Shown in pieces: positions 30,092-41,903 of a stretch of DNA of 42,004 nucleotides. The translations under genes were made by a program, and so were the position numbers. How positions within the stretch are numbered: the stretch's first letter is position 1; every line of letters starts with the position of its first letter. The notes below the pieces were generated by a model that did no database searches, had not been told where the DNA came from, and saw only the letters and a program-made list of their open reading frames with translations. Origin of the DNA: Branchiostoma floridae (lineage: Eukaryota > Chordata > Leptocardii > Amphioxiformes > Branchiostomatidae); contig NC_049997.1 of NCBI RefSeq assembly GCF_000003815.2, forward strand, positions 15,872,765-15,914,768, in the 5' to 3' direction.

Positions 30092-32152
30092 TAAGGGCAC
30101 AACCCGCCGTACGTGCAATTTGTCGGTACGTCTTTTTGGGAGGCCACGTCCGCCACGTATGTCTGACAACGTTCAGGCCGTACAGGGCAAGCGCGTCGCC
30201 CGTACTGGCACGTACGGGGAGCGAATCTGCAGCCCGATGGCACACAAAGTTTTGCCTGCACGCAAAGTTCTACGGCGTGTATGCGTGTTACAAAATCCGT
30301 CGGATTCCCTACGAGTTCCCTAGGGACCTGACGTTATTTACTGGGGGGGGGGGGGTTGGGCTGGTGCAAAATAGGTCTGGTAAAAAAAAAAAAAATTTTC
30401 AATGCCCCCCCCCCCAAATTTTTCCTTTCCTTTTCCATTACACACAGTCTGTCATTAAATAATATAGCAATAACAATAGCGGTAGCGTTGTTTGAACGTG
30501 ACGACGATCGGGGTGTCAAGACCCGCGCGTCAACAAATTACGCACGTTGGAGTCCTGCTGGGGCATATGTTGTCTCCCAAAGTTTTACAACAGCCGAGTT
30601 TTCATTTTGATGACATATATACAAACATGTAGCACTTGATGTTGTTACACTCACGCTGCAACGGTTATAAGACTTACCTTGTCTGATATCACTTCTCCGA
30701 TCTACGTGAAAAAAGTCTTTGGTAACGTTTAATACGCAAGATCACGAAACTGAGCGTTTCCGCCAGACCGACGGCTAGCTGTTAAAGGCCGTCCAGGGAT
30801 CGGAGGGCCGAAGGCCCGACCGGTCTCGGGGGTTAGGGGCATGCTACCCGGGAAATTTTGATATTTTTGACCCTCTAAAACGAAATTTCCCGCATTCTGT
30901 GAGGCAAAAAAAATGTGGATTTTATGCGTCCACATCAACAAAGAGAAAAGCGGGCGGGGATCGGAGGGGCGGTAATCCAAGGCGATCTTTTCCACTACAC
31001 ATGTACGAAATTTACACAAAAGAAAACAAATTAATGTTGTAATGTTAGATGGAAGAGACTTGGGTACATTTTAGCGATATCGTTTCGAAAACCGCTTCAA
31101 GACTGCTTCAATCTTTCCAAAACGGGAGTTATTTCGGCCAATTGCAACCTACAAACTTGCCAAAAAAATTTCGCACCACCATGATTACGTCATATGCAGC
31201 AGAGAGCCCGCTGTCACGAAAGTAAACATTGTAATGTTTTATCCCGTTGCCGTCCGTGAACCATTCCGTATACATAGAACAGATGCACGCAGGATTGATA
31301 TTTATACCAATTTTAGTTTCTATAGTTTTCTTAAACTTCGTGCGAACATGGAATCACACGACAGAGGCGGCTGCAGAAAATTTCTCAGTATGGGGAGGGC
31401 GAACTATATCAATGTAATCCTTGGGGGAACGGGGGCATGCTCCCCCGGGAAAATTTGGAAATCTTGACTATCTGAAACGATCTTTCCTAAATTTTGATGG
31501 GCAAAATTTGCTGACAGACTAAGCTTTAAGTTTAATAGCCTTTCTATTAGAACTTCACATGGTTTTGAGGGCGACGACGCCCCCAACGTATTTCCACGAT
31601 TTCGAGCGCCGGGCATGGCACGAGCCGTCGCAAGGTAGGTCTGGAGAAATGTCATTCAAATGATGAAGTTTGGACCCTCTGAGACACGATTTTCTGCATT
31701 TTGATGGATAAACTTCGCTGGTAGACTATGCTAAATGTAATGACAATTTTCTGTCAGAGGAAGAGATTTTTGATGGCGACGAGTGTCGAAGACGAAGTGT
31801 TGTGTGCGCCAGAGGCGCAAGCCGTCGCAAGGGACGTCCAGAGAAAAATTGAAATCTTGACCATCTGAAACTTCATTTCCTGCATTTCAGGGGCACTTTT
31901 TGCTTGTATTTATCAAGACCCCTAAGGCAATTTTTTTTCAATGGCCCCCCCCTCGGCTCAAAGATTTTTTCAATGCCCCCCCCCCTCGGCTCAAAAAATT
32001 TTTCAATGCCCCTCCCCCCCCCCCCACCTATGCACCAGCCCTCCCCCGGGTAAATATCGTCAGGTCCCTTACCACTTACGGATACCAAAAGATTGCCCAC
32101 GCTTTGCACGTAGACAGCACGTATTTGCACATACGGCGGGTCGTGCCCTTAG
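30092..32152. mobile_element. 2.06-kb element with long terminal inverted repeats
   Basis: The left end AAGGGCACAACCCGCCGTA, then CGTGCAA, is mirrored by the right end (reverse complement AAGGGCACGACCCGCCGTA, then TGTGCAA). Further in, both ends share GGGACCTGACG, TATTTAC, a G homopolymer, GGGCTGGTGCA, and TTTTTCAATGCCCCCC-like blocks. Together these give inverted arms of about 225-330 bp with indels. The interior holds diverged direct repeats (next entry) and no transposase-like frame, so it is non-autonomous. No clean target duplication is evident. Confidence 0.75.
30840..31905 (+). repeat. Internal direct repeats of the 2.06-kb element
   Basis: A motif, CCGGGAAAATTTGGAAATCT with TGACYATCTGAAAC and TTTCCTGCATTTTGATGGG-like continuation, recurs near 30845, 31450, 31660 and 31850. 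GAGCCGTCGCAAGG-like words occur at about 31622 and 31818. The first two copies follow GGGGGCATGCTMCCCGGG. Spacing is irregular, 200-600 bp. Confidence 0.6.
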
Positions 32153-32293
32153 CTTAAAATTTACAGTGGCCCCTATTAATGCACACCTAGTATTTAGGCA
32201 AAAATACACCTGGGGACACCTGTAAGCTGAATAGGATGGCACCCAATATAACAGAATCACTGACGAATACAGTCTAGCAGGCTAGCCCACATA

Positions 32294-32900
32294 TCACTAC
32301 AAGGTGCATAAATGTGAAAATTATGTGAATTTTCTGGAAAATTCTATGAAAATGTGATATGATGTGATATTATGTGAAACATTTTGAGGTTCAATAGCAT
32401 CACATTTTATCACATAAGTTGACATATAATCACATAAACTAACATATTCACGTCACATTTAGGGGTGGCACAGAAATTGAGCTTTATGTGAAAAAAATGT
32501 TATAAGTTTACATCACATTTTTTCACATTTCCCCAAAACGGTCTTGAAGAATCACATTCTGAAATGTAAAAATATGTTACCTAATGTGACATTGGTTGTG
32601 CAGCCATTATGTGAAATAATGTGACTGTCGATACACGTCTCGACCGGCTATACTTATGTGATTTTTATGTGAAAAGTGCTCTTGATGAAAATGTGAAATA
32701 ATGTTAAATTGAATCCCATTCTATGAAATGTGACTTCATGTTAAACTTATGTGAAATGCGGCCAGCTACGAAATGTGAAAACATGTGAAGACAACTGGCA
32801 TGCTGAGAAATGTGAATTTTATGTGATGTTCACAAACTTGCAAGATGTGAAAAAATGTGACAGGATATCACATTTTTTATATGTGAAACTAATGTGATTT
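32294..32900 (+). repeat. Left subterminal ATGTGA array
   Basis: I count about 22 ATGTGA and 8 TCACAT hexamers in 600 bp, often in ATGTGAAA or TTATGTGA contexts. The density is mirrored only at 41280-41707. Such clustered short motifs in CACTA elements bind the element's own proteins; here this role is inferred. Confidence 0.85.
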
Positions 32901-34112
32901 CCACTTATATAAGATATGAAGTAATTTGATTTGGCAGGCTATGTAAAGGTAAGTGTGCTAAAGTTGATGTATAAAGCCCCTATTTTATAACATTTGCCTC
33001 CAGGCAACAAGACGACCGACGAATACTTATGTACAACTTTAAAGGGCAGTCCACTCCAGAAGCGAGTGTTATTTTCTGACTTCACACGTTCAATAAAAAG
33101 GCTGCCTTTTTTATTCCACACCGCTCTTCTCCCTTTTATGGGCTAAATATTTGTGGAAATTCTTACAATATTCGTTTTAAGCTATACAAAGCCTTGGGCA
33201 AAGTCATTATCTATCGTTCAGTCAAAACAAAAGGTGTGGACCCCTACTCTCCAAGCAGAGGTCGAATCGCGATGTTACTGATTATCTAATTTACAAGTGA
33301 AAGCACCGAATTTCATGACCATGCACTTATGGTCGTCCGTTGTGTATCACTTCCAGCTCTTCCTTTGTGTACCACCAAACAGTTGAGATTTAAGAAGTTA
33401 CTGATCTACTAATTGAAACTTATCGCCCCAGTTTGTAAAACCGTCCTGTTCAAAATATTTTGTGAAAGCATTACGGCCAACTAAAATTAGAAATTCTCGT
33501 CAGTACTATTTTAAAGAGCCAAATTGTTGTGTCAACAACTGACCCTACTAGATAGACAACAAAGGAAATGGTGAACCAGTTATCATGGGAATAGTTGTGT
33601 TTGTGCCGAGGTCAGATTTAACTCAATAGAGGACTCTCGTCCTTATTGATTTGCTTAATAGCAATTACAAGCGAACGGCACACAAGCCAGCAATGAAATC
33701 AACAAGAACGTGCTTTATATTTAAGCAGAAGCGGACATACACTGGAGTTTGGAATAAATTTTTTCTAACATGAACATGCTAAACGCCTCTAAGAAAGCTA
33801 ATGGATCAAGTACATGTATATGGACAGGCGTCACTAATATGGTAATTGAGGTCAACTAGTTCATGTACGTACTCGGGATCGACCGTCCGAGCGAGTGTCG
33901 AACGTCGGCGAGTTCCGATCTCGAGCGAAGGCACCCGAAGGTCGCCGAAGGCGATCAACACCAGAAGGTCGCCCTAGGCGACCAGCGAGCGGAGCGTGAT
34001 TTTTGTAGGAAGGAGAGCTAGTCAAGCGCTGATGGGGGCGTTTTATGAGCGCAGCGGGTGGACATTGTCTGGTGGCTCGGCTTGAGTGCCAGTGTGTACT
34101 AGTGTGACACTT
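32901..34112. other. Interior sequence, no gene recognised
   Basis: AT-rich to 33860, then a GC-rich block (33885-34100) with repeated GAAGGTCGCC and GGCGATC/GGCGACC words running into the gap. No coding or RNA feature was seen. Confidence 0.35.
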
Positions 34113-34269
34113 NNNNNNNNNNNNNNNNNNNNNNNNNNNNNNNNNNNNNNNNNNNNNNNNNNNNNNNNNNNNNNNNNNNNNNNNNNNNNNNNNNNNNNNN
34201 NNNNNNNNNNNNNNNNNNNNNNNNNNNNNNNNNNNNNNNNNNNNNNNNNNNNNNNNNNNNNNNNNNNNN
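34113..34269. other. Assembly gap (157 N)
   Basis: An unresolved run of 157 bases, not a round placeholder, so its length may be an estimate from read pairs. It interrupts the interior of the putative transposon. Confidence 1.
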
Positions 34270-34718
34270 GTTTGGGGCGTCATAAAGACAATAGCAAAAA
34301 TTAACACACAAAAATGTATGCAACAGCAGGTACCGGAACAAACAATGGCGGTAATTTGTCTAAACAAATCGTAATCCAAAACCGGCAAGATTTGTTTCTG
34401 ACTCATTCCGTGTAAGAAACACAAAGAAATCCGTAATAATAATTTCAGTTCATCAATACGAAAACAGTGAAGTTTCTAAATGCCTCTAAATCAATGTGAC
34501 GACAACACATGTACATAGAGGAACATAGTATCTTAGATCGAGGGCGTTATGTAAGACATAAGTGAGTTGGTGAGGTGGCCTTTTAGAAACAAGTTCCACT
34601 TCCACGGATCAGAAAAGGAAAACTCTCGAGCTCCTGCCGATTGTGACTTTCACTATGTTGGATATTATTTGCACACGTATTACTAAAGTTATGCTGTATC
34701 CCCTAATTTGAACTAAAT
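34270..34718. other. No recognised feature
   Basis: AT-rich spacer between the gap and the satellite. The segment TAGAAACAAGTTC .. GGATCAGAAAAGGAAA (34574-34621) vaguely resembles segment A of the 27.7-29.7 kb duplication, too weakly to call. Confidence 0.3.
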
Positions 34719-37700
34719 GAGGCTGTAGAACATTGGAAAGTCTTGTTTAAGGATTACAAGACATAGGATTCTGGTCTAGCATTATTATTACTGACAGGCA
34801 ACTTGTGTTTGAAGTGTTTCAATGCAGTCCTGATAGACTTTACCTGAAATGATGGCCAACGGCAAAATGGATAGATTCTTGTTGTTTTCTAAAGTTAGAA
34901 ATGCTGTAGAACATTGACAAGTCCTGTTTTAAGATTGCTAGACATATTGGATTCTGGTCTAGCATCATTACTACCTACGAGTAACTTGTACAGCTTTTAA
35001 AGGACGCCCAAACAGGAATGTTGACCAAAAACTTTGAAGTGTTTCAATGCAGGACTAACAGACTTTACCCTAAATTGTGCCCGACGGGAAAATGGATGGA
35101 TTCTTGTTGTTTTCTTAAGTAAGGAATGTTGCAAAACACTGAAAAGACCTGTTTAAAGATTATAAGATATATAGGATTCTGGTCTATCATTATTAACCAC
35201 GGATAACTTGTACAGCTTTGAAGGGACGCCCAAACAGGAAGGTTGACCACGCATTTTGGACTGTTCCAATGCAAGCCTGATAGACTTTACCTAAAACTAT
35301 GGCCGCCTGGGGTAATGAATGGATTCTTGTTGTTTTCTAACGTTAGGAATGCTGTAGAGCATTGAAAACTCCTGTCTCTAGATTATAAGATATATAAGAT
35401 TCTTGTCTAGCAATATTGTCTACGACTAACTTGTACAGCTCAAAGAGACGACCAAACATGAATGTTTGAAGTGTTTCAATGCAGGCCTCATTGACTAAAC
35501 TGTGGCCGACGGCAAAATGGATGGATTCTTGTTGTTTTCTAAAGTAAGAAATGCTCTGGAACATTGACACGTCCTGTTATAAGATTATAAGACATGTGGG
35601 ATTCTGGTCTAGCATTATTACCTACGGGTATCTTGTACAGCTTTAACTTAAAACGACACCCAAACAGGAATGTTGACGACGCATTTTGAAGTGTTTCAAT
35701 GCAGGACTTATTGACGTTACCCTAAATTGTGGCCGATGGGAAAATGGATGGATTCTTGTCGTTTTCTAAAGTTAGGAATGTTGTAAAACACTGAAAAGAC
35801 CTGTTTTAAGATTACAATATATATAGCATTCTGGTCTATCATTATTACTTACGGGTAACTTGTACAGCTTTGAAGGGACGCCTAAACAGAAATGTTGATC
35901 TCGCATTTTTAGGTGTTTCAATGCAGGCCTGATAGACTTTACCCAAACCGTGGCCAAGGGGAAAATGAATAGATTCTTGTCGTTTTCTAAAGTTAGGAAT
36001 GCTGTAGAGCCTTGAAAAGTCCTGTTTTGATGTTATAAGATACTTAGGATTCTGGTCTATCATTATTGACTACGGTTAACTTATACAGCTTTGAAGGGAC
36101 GCCCAAACAGGAATGTTGACCACAAACTTTGAAGTGTTTCAATGCAGGACTAATAGACTTTACCCTAAATTGTGGCCGACGGGAAAATGGATGGATTCTT
36201 GTTGTTTTCTTAAGTAAGGAATGTTGGAAAACACTGAAAAGACCTGTTTTAAGATTATAAGATATATAGGATTCTGGTCTATCATTATTAACCACGGATA
36301 ACTTGTACAGCTTTGAAGGGACGCCCAAACAGGAAGGTTGACCAAGCATTTTGGACTGTTTCAATGCAAGCCTGATAGACTTTACCCAAAACTATGGCCG
36401 ACGGGGGTAATGCATGGATTCTTGTTGTTTTGTAACGTTAGGAATGCTGTAGAGCATTGAAAACTCCTGTTTTNNNNNNNNNNNNNNNNNNNNNNNNNNN
36501 NNNNNNNNNNNNNNNNNNNNNNNNNNNNNNNNNNNNNNNNNNNNNNNNNNNNNNNNNNNNNNNNNNNNNNNNNGCATATTGACTACGGCTAACTTGTACA
36601 GCTTAAAGAGACGCCCAAACATGAATGTTTGAAGTGTTTCAATGCAGGCCTCATAGACTAAACTGTGGCCGACGGCAAAATGGATGGATTCTTGTTGTTT
36701 TCTAAAGTAAGAAATGCTCTGGAACATTGACAAGTCCTGTTATAAGATTATAAGACATGTGGGATTCTGGTCTAGCATTATTACCTACGGGTATCTTGTA
36801 CAGCTTTAAGTTAAAATGACACCCAAACAGGAATGTAGACCACGCATTTTCAAGTGTTTCAATGCAGGACTAATTGACGTTACCCTAAATTGTGGCCGAC
36901 GGGAAAATGGATGGATTCTTGTCGTTTTCTAAAGTTAGGAATGTTGTAAAACACTGAAAAGACCTGTTTTAAGATTACAAGATATATAGGATTCTGGTCT
37001 ATCATTATCACCTACGGGTAACTTGTACAGCTATGAAGCGACGCCCAAACAGAAATGTTGACTACGCAATTTGGAGTATATTTCAATGCAAGCCTGATAG
37101 ACTTTACACTAAACCGTGGCCCACGGGAAAATGGATGGATTCTTGTCATTTTCTAACGTTGAGAATGCTGTAGAGCATTGAAAAGTCCTGTTTTGTTGTT
37201 ATAAGGTATTTAGGATTCTGGTCTATCATTATTAACCACGGGTAACTTGTACAGCTTTGAAGGGACACCCAAACAGAAATGTTGACCACGCATTTCGCAG
37301 TTTTCTAATGCAGGCCTGATAGACTTTACCCAAAACGATGGCTGACGGGAAAATGGATGGATTCTTGTTGTTTTCTTAAGTTAGGAATGCGGTAGAACAT
37401 TGACAAGTCCTGTTTTGAGATTAAAGACGTGTAGGATTCTGGTCTAGCATTATAAATACCTACGGGTAACTTGAACAGATTTAAAAGGACGCCCAAACAT
37501 GAATATTTGACCACAAAATTGGAAGTTTTTCAATGCAGGACTAATTGACGTTACCTCAAATTGTGGCCAACGGGAAAATGGACGGATTCTTGTTGTTCTC
37601 TAAAGTAAGGAATGTTGTAAAACACTGAAAATACCTGTTTTTAGATTACAAGATATATAGGATTCTGGTCTATTATTATTATTACCTTCGGGTAACTTGT

Positions 37701-39335
37701 ACAGCTTTGATGGCACGCCCAAACAGAAATGTTGACCACGCAATTTGGAGTATCTGAATGCAGGCCTGATAGACTTTACCCTAAACAGTGGCCCACGGGA
37801 AATGGATGGATTCTTGTTCTTTTTCTAACGTTAAGAATGGTGTAGAGCATTGAAACGTCCTGTTTTGTTGTTATAAGATATATAGGATTCTGGTCTATCA
37901 TTATTACCTATGGGTAACTTGTCCAGCTTTGAAGGGACGCCCAAACAGAAATGTTTACCATACATTTTGGAGTTTTTCAATGCAGGCCTGATAGACTTTA
38001 CCCGAAACGATGGCCGACGGGAAAATGGATGGATTCTTGTTGTTTTCTAAAGTTAGGAATGTGGTATAACATTGAGAAGTTCTGTTTTAAGATTGTAAGA
38101 CATATAGGATTCTGGTCTAGCATTATTAATACCTACGCGTAACTTGTACAGCTTTAAAAGCACGCCCGAACATGAATGTTGACCACGTAATTTGGAGTGT
38201 TTCAATGCAGGACTAATAGATTTTACCCTAAATTGTGGCCGACGGGAAAATGGATGGATTCTTGTTGTTTTCTAAAGTAAGGAATGTTGTAAAACACTGA
38301 AAAGACCTGTTTTAAGATTACAAGATAAATAGGATTTTGGTCTATTATCATTACCTTCAGGTAACTTGTACAGCTTTGAAGGGACGCCCAAACAGAAATG
38401 TTGTCCACGCCTTTTGAAGTGTTTCAATGCAGGCCTGATAGACTTTACCCTAAACTGTGGCCGACTGGAAAATGAATGGATTCTTGTTGTTTTCTAAAGT
38501 AAGGAATGTTGCAAAACACTGAAAATACCGGTTTTAAGATTACAAGATATATAGGATTCTGGTCTAGCATTATTACCTACGGGTAACTTGTGCAGCTTTG
38601 AAGGGACGCCCAAACAGGAATGTTGACCACGCCTTTTGAAGTGTTTCAATGCAGGCCTTATAGACTTTACCCTAAACTGTGGCCGACGGGAAAATGGATA
38701 GATTCTTGTTGTTTTCTTAAGTTAGGAATGCGGTAGAACACTGACAAATCCTGTTTTAAGATTGTAAGACACATAGGATTCTGGTCTAGCATTATTAATA
38801 CCTACGGGTAACTTGTACAGCTTTATAATCACGCCCGAACAAGAATGTTGACCACGCATTTTGGAGTGTTTCAAAGCAGAACTAATAGACTTTACCCTAA
38901 ATTGTGTCCGACGGGAAAATGGATGGATTCTTGTTGTTTTCTAAAGCAAGGAATGTTGCAAAACACTAATAATACCTGTTTTAAGATTACAAGATATATA
39001 GGATTCTGGTCTAGCATTATTACCTACGGGTAACTTGTACAGCTTTGAAGGAACGCCCAAACAGAAATGTTGACTACGCAATTTGGAGTATTTCAATGCA
39101 AGCCTAATAGACTTTACCCTAAACCGTGGCCGACGGGAAAATGAAATGAATCTTATTGTTTTCTAAAGTTAAGAATGCTGTAGATAATTGACAAGTCCTG
39201 TTTTAAGATTATAAGATACATAGGATTCTGGTCTACCACTATTACCTACGGGTAACTTGTACAGCTCTAAAGGAACGTTCAAACAGGAAGGTTGCCCACA
39301 AAGTTTTCAAGTGTTTCCATGTAGACCTGATATTT
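34719..39335. repeat. Satellite array, 223-bp monomer, about 21 copies
   Basis: The landmark GGATTCTGGTCT (or a close variant) starts at 34766, 34949, 35174, 35397, 35599, 35826, 36047, 36269, (gap), 36762, 36989, 37213, 37434, 37660, 37885, 38107, 38332, 38554, 38776, 39001 and 39233. Spacings are mostly 221-227, with a few shortened units. Other fixed blocks are AACTTGTACAGCTTTGAAGG, GACGCCCAAACAG, GTGTTTCAATGCAGG, GACGGGAAAATGGATGGATT and CTTGTTGTTTTCTAAAG. Monomers fall into type A (AAAACACTGAAAAGACCTG) and type B (GTAGAGCATTGAAAAGTCCTG and variants), often ordered A-B-B. No transcription or protein is implied. Confidence 0.97.
36474..36573. other. Assembly gap (100 N) inside the satellite
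   Basis: A placeholder of 100 bases within a type-B monomer. Comparison with the near-identical segment 1.1 kb upstream implies that only about 32 bases are really missing. Confidence 1.
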
Positions 39336-39336
39336 T

Positions 39337-39545
39337 CTCCAAGCAGAAGTTAGGCTCCGGCTTTTTTTAACGCTTTTTTAGTCCTTTTGAAGCGAGCTTT
39401 CTATTTTGTATTGTATCTTGTATTGGCTGGCAGAGTTCAAGAAAAATGACAAAATAGAAAGCCCGATAAAAGCAAGGAGCTTTTATAAAAGCGACTAAAA
39501 AATCGTCAAAAAACAGCTGGGGCACAGATTCGTCTCCCTAATGAG
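39337..39545. mobile_element. Foldback MITE at the end of the satellite
   Basis: TCTCCAAGCAGAAGTTAGGC and TCCGGCTTTTTTTAACG open the element. AAAGCGACTAAAAAATCGTC and AAAAAACAGCTGGGGC close it as a diverged inverted copy. In between, AGCTTTCTATTTTGT faces ACAAAATAGAAAGC. The opening word is one I associate with abundant lancelet MITEs. The element truncates the last satellite monomer. Confidence 0.65.
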
Positions 39546-41279
39546 AAAACAATGGTGATTATGGGCGAGAGGGAAAGAATGTAGGTGTGAAACGCACTTT
39601 GACCGCGCGCATTAGACCGCCCGGAGGGACCATAAACCGGATTTTTCGCCGTTATCCCAGAAATCTTCGCCTTTCCACGTTTATAAATCTTGGCCAGGGT
39701 CCATAAACGAAAAATGTCGCCAAAAGGGGCAATCTAACAGCGACAATTTTGAGGCGCTAATAAATTGCCCCAGAATTGTAACCAAAAATGTCCGTTTGTA
39801 ACCATTCCGTGTTCGTAGTGCCCAATACACATCCCAGTCTGCAGTCAAGTGAAGCCAGACTTTGTACAAGTCAGATGAGATGTATTTGGGCAAGGAGGTT
39901 GAAAAATTTGGGTAAACCCTGTCCTGTCTTTTGTACGTAAGTTCTATAATCATTTGCTATAGACTCCCTTTTACATTTTTTCATATTGGCCTGTTTCTGT
40001 TGGCAGCTTGCGTTGTTTAGATTATGATTTGACAATGATTGTATAGATGCCGGAAATAGTCGTCGCTTCAGTTTACGGGCTTATAAATGTTTCCTGTTGT
40101 ATAAGCACTGTAAAATGAAATACTATACATAGAGTGAAGATTTGTAAATATGATTTCATATAATTTGGATTGTGACCTCTGAGTGGTAAAACGTGGTTGA
40201 CGGTATCGATAAGCCTTCAAGCATTTTGCACTTCAATGTCGACATCGTCAAATTATCTATAGGTACATATACAAGTAAGTCTTATGGGTGGCAGTACAAA
40301 AGGCCAGCCGATGTGCAAAGTAAACACCTGTATATTTTGCGCGAGCAACAATGAATCTTATGCCTTCTATGTTGTCCAATTAACCCCTTGTTCTGTCTTT
40401 TATACTGTATAGGAGTATGCTAAGCATATTTCTCTAAGCCTCTACAGGAGGCAATTAGCATGTCCATGTCAGATAGATAAGAGAATCTTTTCTAAACTCC
40501 AGTCAGTCCACTGTTTGTTCGCTTCTTTGGATCCGGAGTTGACGTAAAAAAATTAAGCGCGTCCTTGTTGATCTTATAGCAGGCTTGTGTGTTGTGAATA
40601 TGGATGAGAGTCATCTATTTAAGTTAAATCCGTCCTCGGCACAGACACAACTATGGTCACATAATGACGGGTCCACCATTTCCTTTGCTGTCTGTCCAGT
40701 AGGGTCACTTCGTGACACCACGTCCTTGGTGACACATCGATTTGGTTCTTCAAAAGTACCGACTAAGACTTCTAATTCTAATTGACCATAATGTTTATAC
40801 AAGATCTTTTGAACAGACTGTTTTTACAAACTGGGCCGATATGTTTCAACTAACAGATCACAAACTCCTTGAATCTTCTTAACTCTTAGGTGGTACATAA
40901 AGGAGGAGCTGGGCGTAGCCGTCAAACCATATATGTGAATGAATTCGGTGCTTTCACTTGTAAATTAGTTAATCGGCAGAATAGTAGCGGCACTCGAGGG
41001 GAGGGGGAGTTTTTCACACTTTTTATTTTGACTAAACAGTAGAATAACTTTGCGCAAGCTTTGTATCGCTTACAACGCATATTTTGGAGAACAGTCCACA
41101 AATATTTATGGAGAACAGTCCACAAATATTTAACCCATACATGAGCGACGTGGAATTAAAAAAAAGACAGCCTTTGTCTTGACCGCGTACGAAGTCTGTG
41201 GTTTATGAAATCTTTGAGAAGTGTTTGCATGCTGAATGCATATTTTTGAAACACGTGGAAACTTATCTGTTACATGTTG
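39546..41279. other. No gene recognised
   Basis: A 90-codon minus-strand frame (39953-39681) has no domain, splice context or homologue in the window. A 24-bp unit GGAGAACAGTCCACAAATAT plus TTAT is duplicated in tandem at 41086-41132. The remainder is featureless AT-rich sequence. Confidence 0.35.
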
Positions 41280-41707
41280 TAACTTTTTCACATATAATCA
41301 CATTCTTAGCTAGGACACCGGCTAATGTGACATTATGTGAAACACTTTCACAGAAAATAACATTTTGATCTGTCATGTGAAAAAATGTGATTTCAACTTC
41401 ACATAATTTCACATTCGCCTCCGTCCAGTTTGCGGAGTAAAACCGTTTCACATCCCTTCACATTTTGTCACATTTCACATTCACATTTTTTTGGTCACGT
41501 TTTTGGGTTGTGCGATTTCACATAATCGATTCACATTTTTCGAAGGGTCAGATTAATTCACATAGAATAACATTTGACGATTCACATTTTGAAAATAAAT
41601 CACATTTTGGGTTTCACATTTTTCCAAAGGAAGTCACATTAAATCACATTTTCTTGGCATCGTGCACTAAATTCACATAATTTTCACATTTATGCACCTT
41701 GTAGTGA
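41280..41707 (-). repeat. Right subterminal ATGTGA array
   Basis: About 19 TCACAT and 4 ATGTGA hexamers occur within 430 bp, ending in the 39-bp inverted terminus. Orientation is mirrored relative to the left array, as expected for two ends of one element. Confidence 0.85.
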
Positions 41708-41818
41708 ATAGGCCGTGAAATTAAGCTGCTTCTACTGTATCCAAAACTTGGAACCTGTTTTATATGGAAGAGGGAATTTCTATCATTTGCTATAATACAG
41801 TGAACAATTATTTTGCTA

Positions 41819-41840
41819 GACTGTGACTGTGACTGTGACT
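41819..41840. repeat. (TGTGAC)n microsatellite
   Basis: Three and a half copies of the TGTGAC hexamer, outside the transposon boundary. Confidence 0.8.
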
Positions 41841-41903
41841 CTATAGATGCTGGGTTCCCTGTATTTTGCGCCAATGCCATGCCCTTCCTAAAAGTACTAG
41901 TAC

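Larger units (their letters stand above)
32294..41707. mobile_element. Putative 9.4-kb CACTA-like transposon carrying a satellite
   Basis: The left end TCACTACAAGGTGCATAAAT, continuing to a total of 39 perfect bases, is repeated in reverse complement at 41669-41707. ATA flanks both ends (32291-32293 and 41708-41710), giving a perfect 3-bp duplication. CACTA termini, 3-bp duplications and subterminal arrays of short repeats (see 32294-32900 and 41280-41707) are the defining trio of EnSpm/CACTA (CMC) elements. No transposase frame is recognised, so it would be non-autonomous. Most of the inside is a 223-bp satellite, plus a foldback MITE and two gaps. The alternative is two separate insertions in opposite orientation; the shared ATA argues against it. 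Confidence 0.65.

Noticed and set aside
32300-32900. Possible CRISPR-like array because of a short repeated word
   Set aside because: The repeated unit is a 6-base motif with irregular spacing in a eukaryotic context; there are no uniform repeats, unique spacers or Cas genes.
35065-38408. Recurring minus-strand frames with FRKQQESIHFPVGH-like peptides
   Set aside because: The peptides repeat only because the 223-bp satellite repeats; unit lengths of 221-227 do not keep frame and no start or splice logic is present.
39681-39953. 90-codon minus-strand frame with a tryptophan-rich start
   Set aside because: No recognised domain, no splice context and surrounding DNA resembles repeat; single frame of this length is expected by chance.
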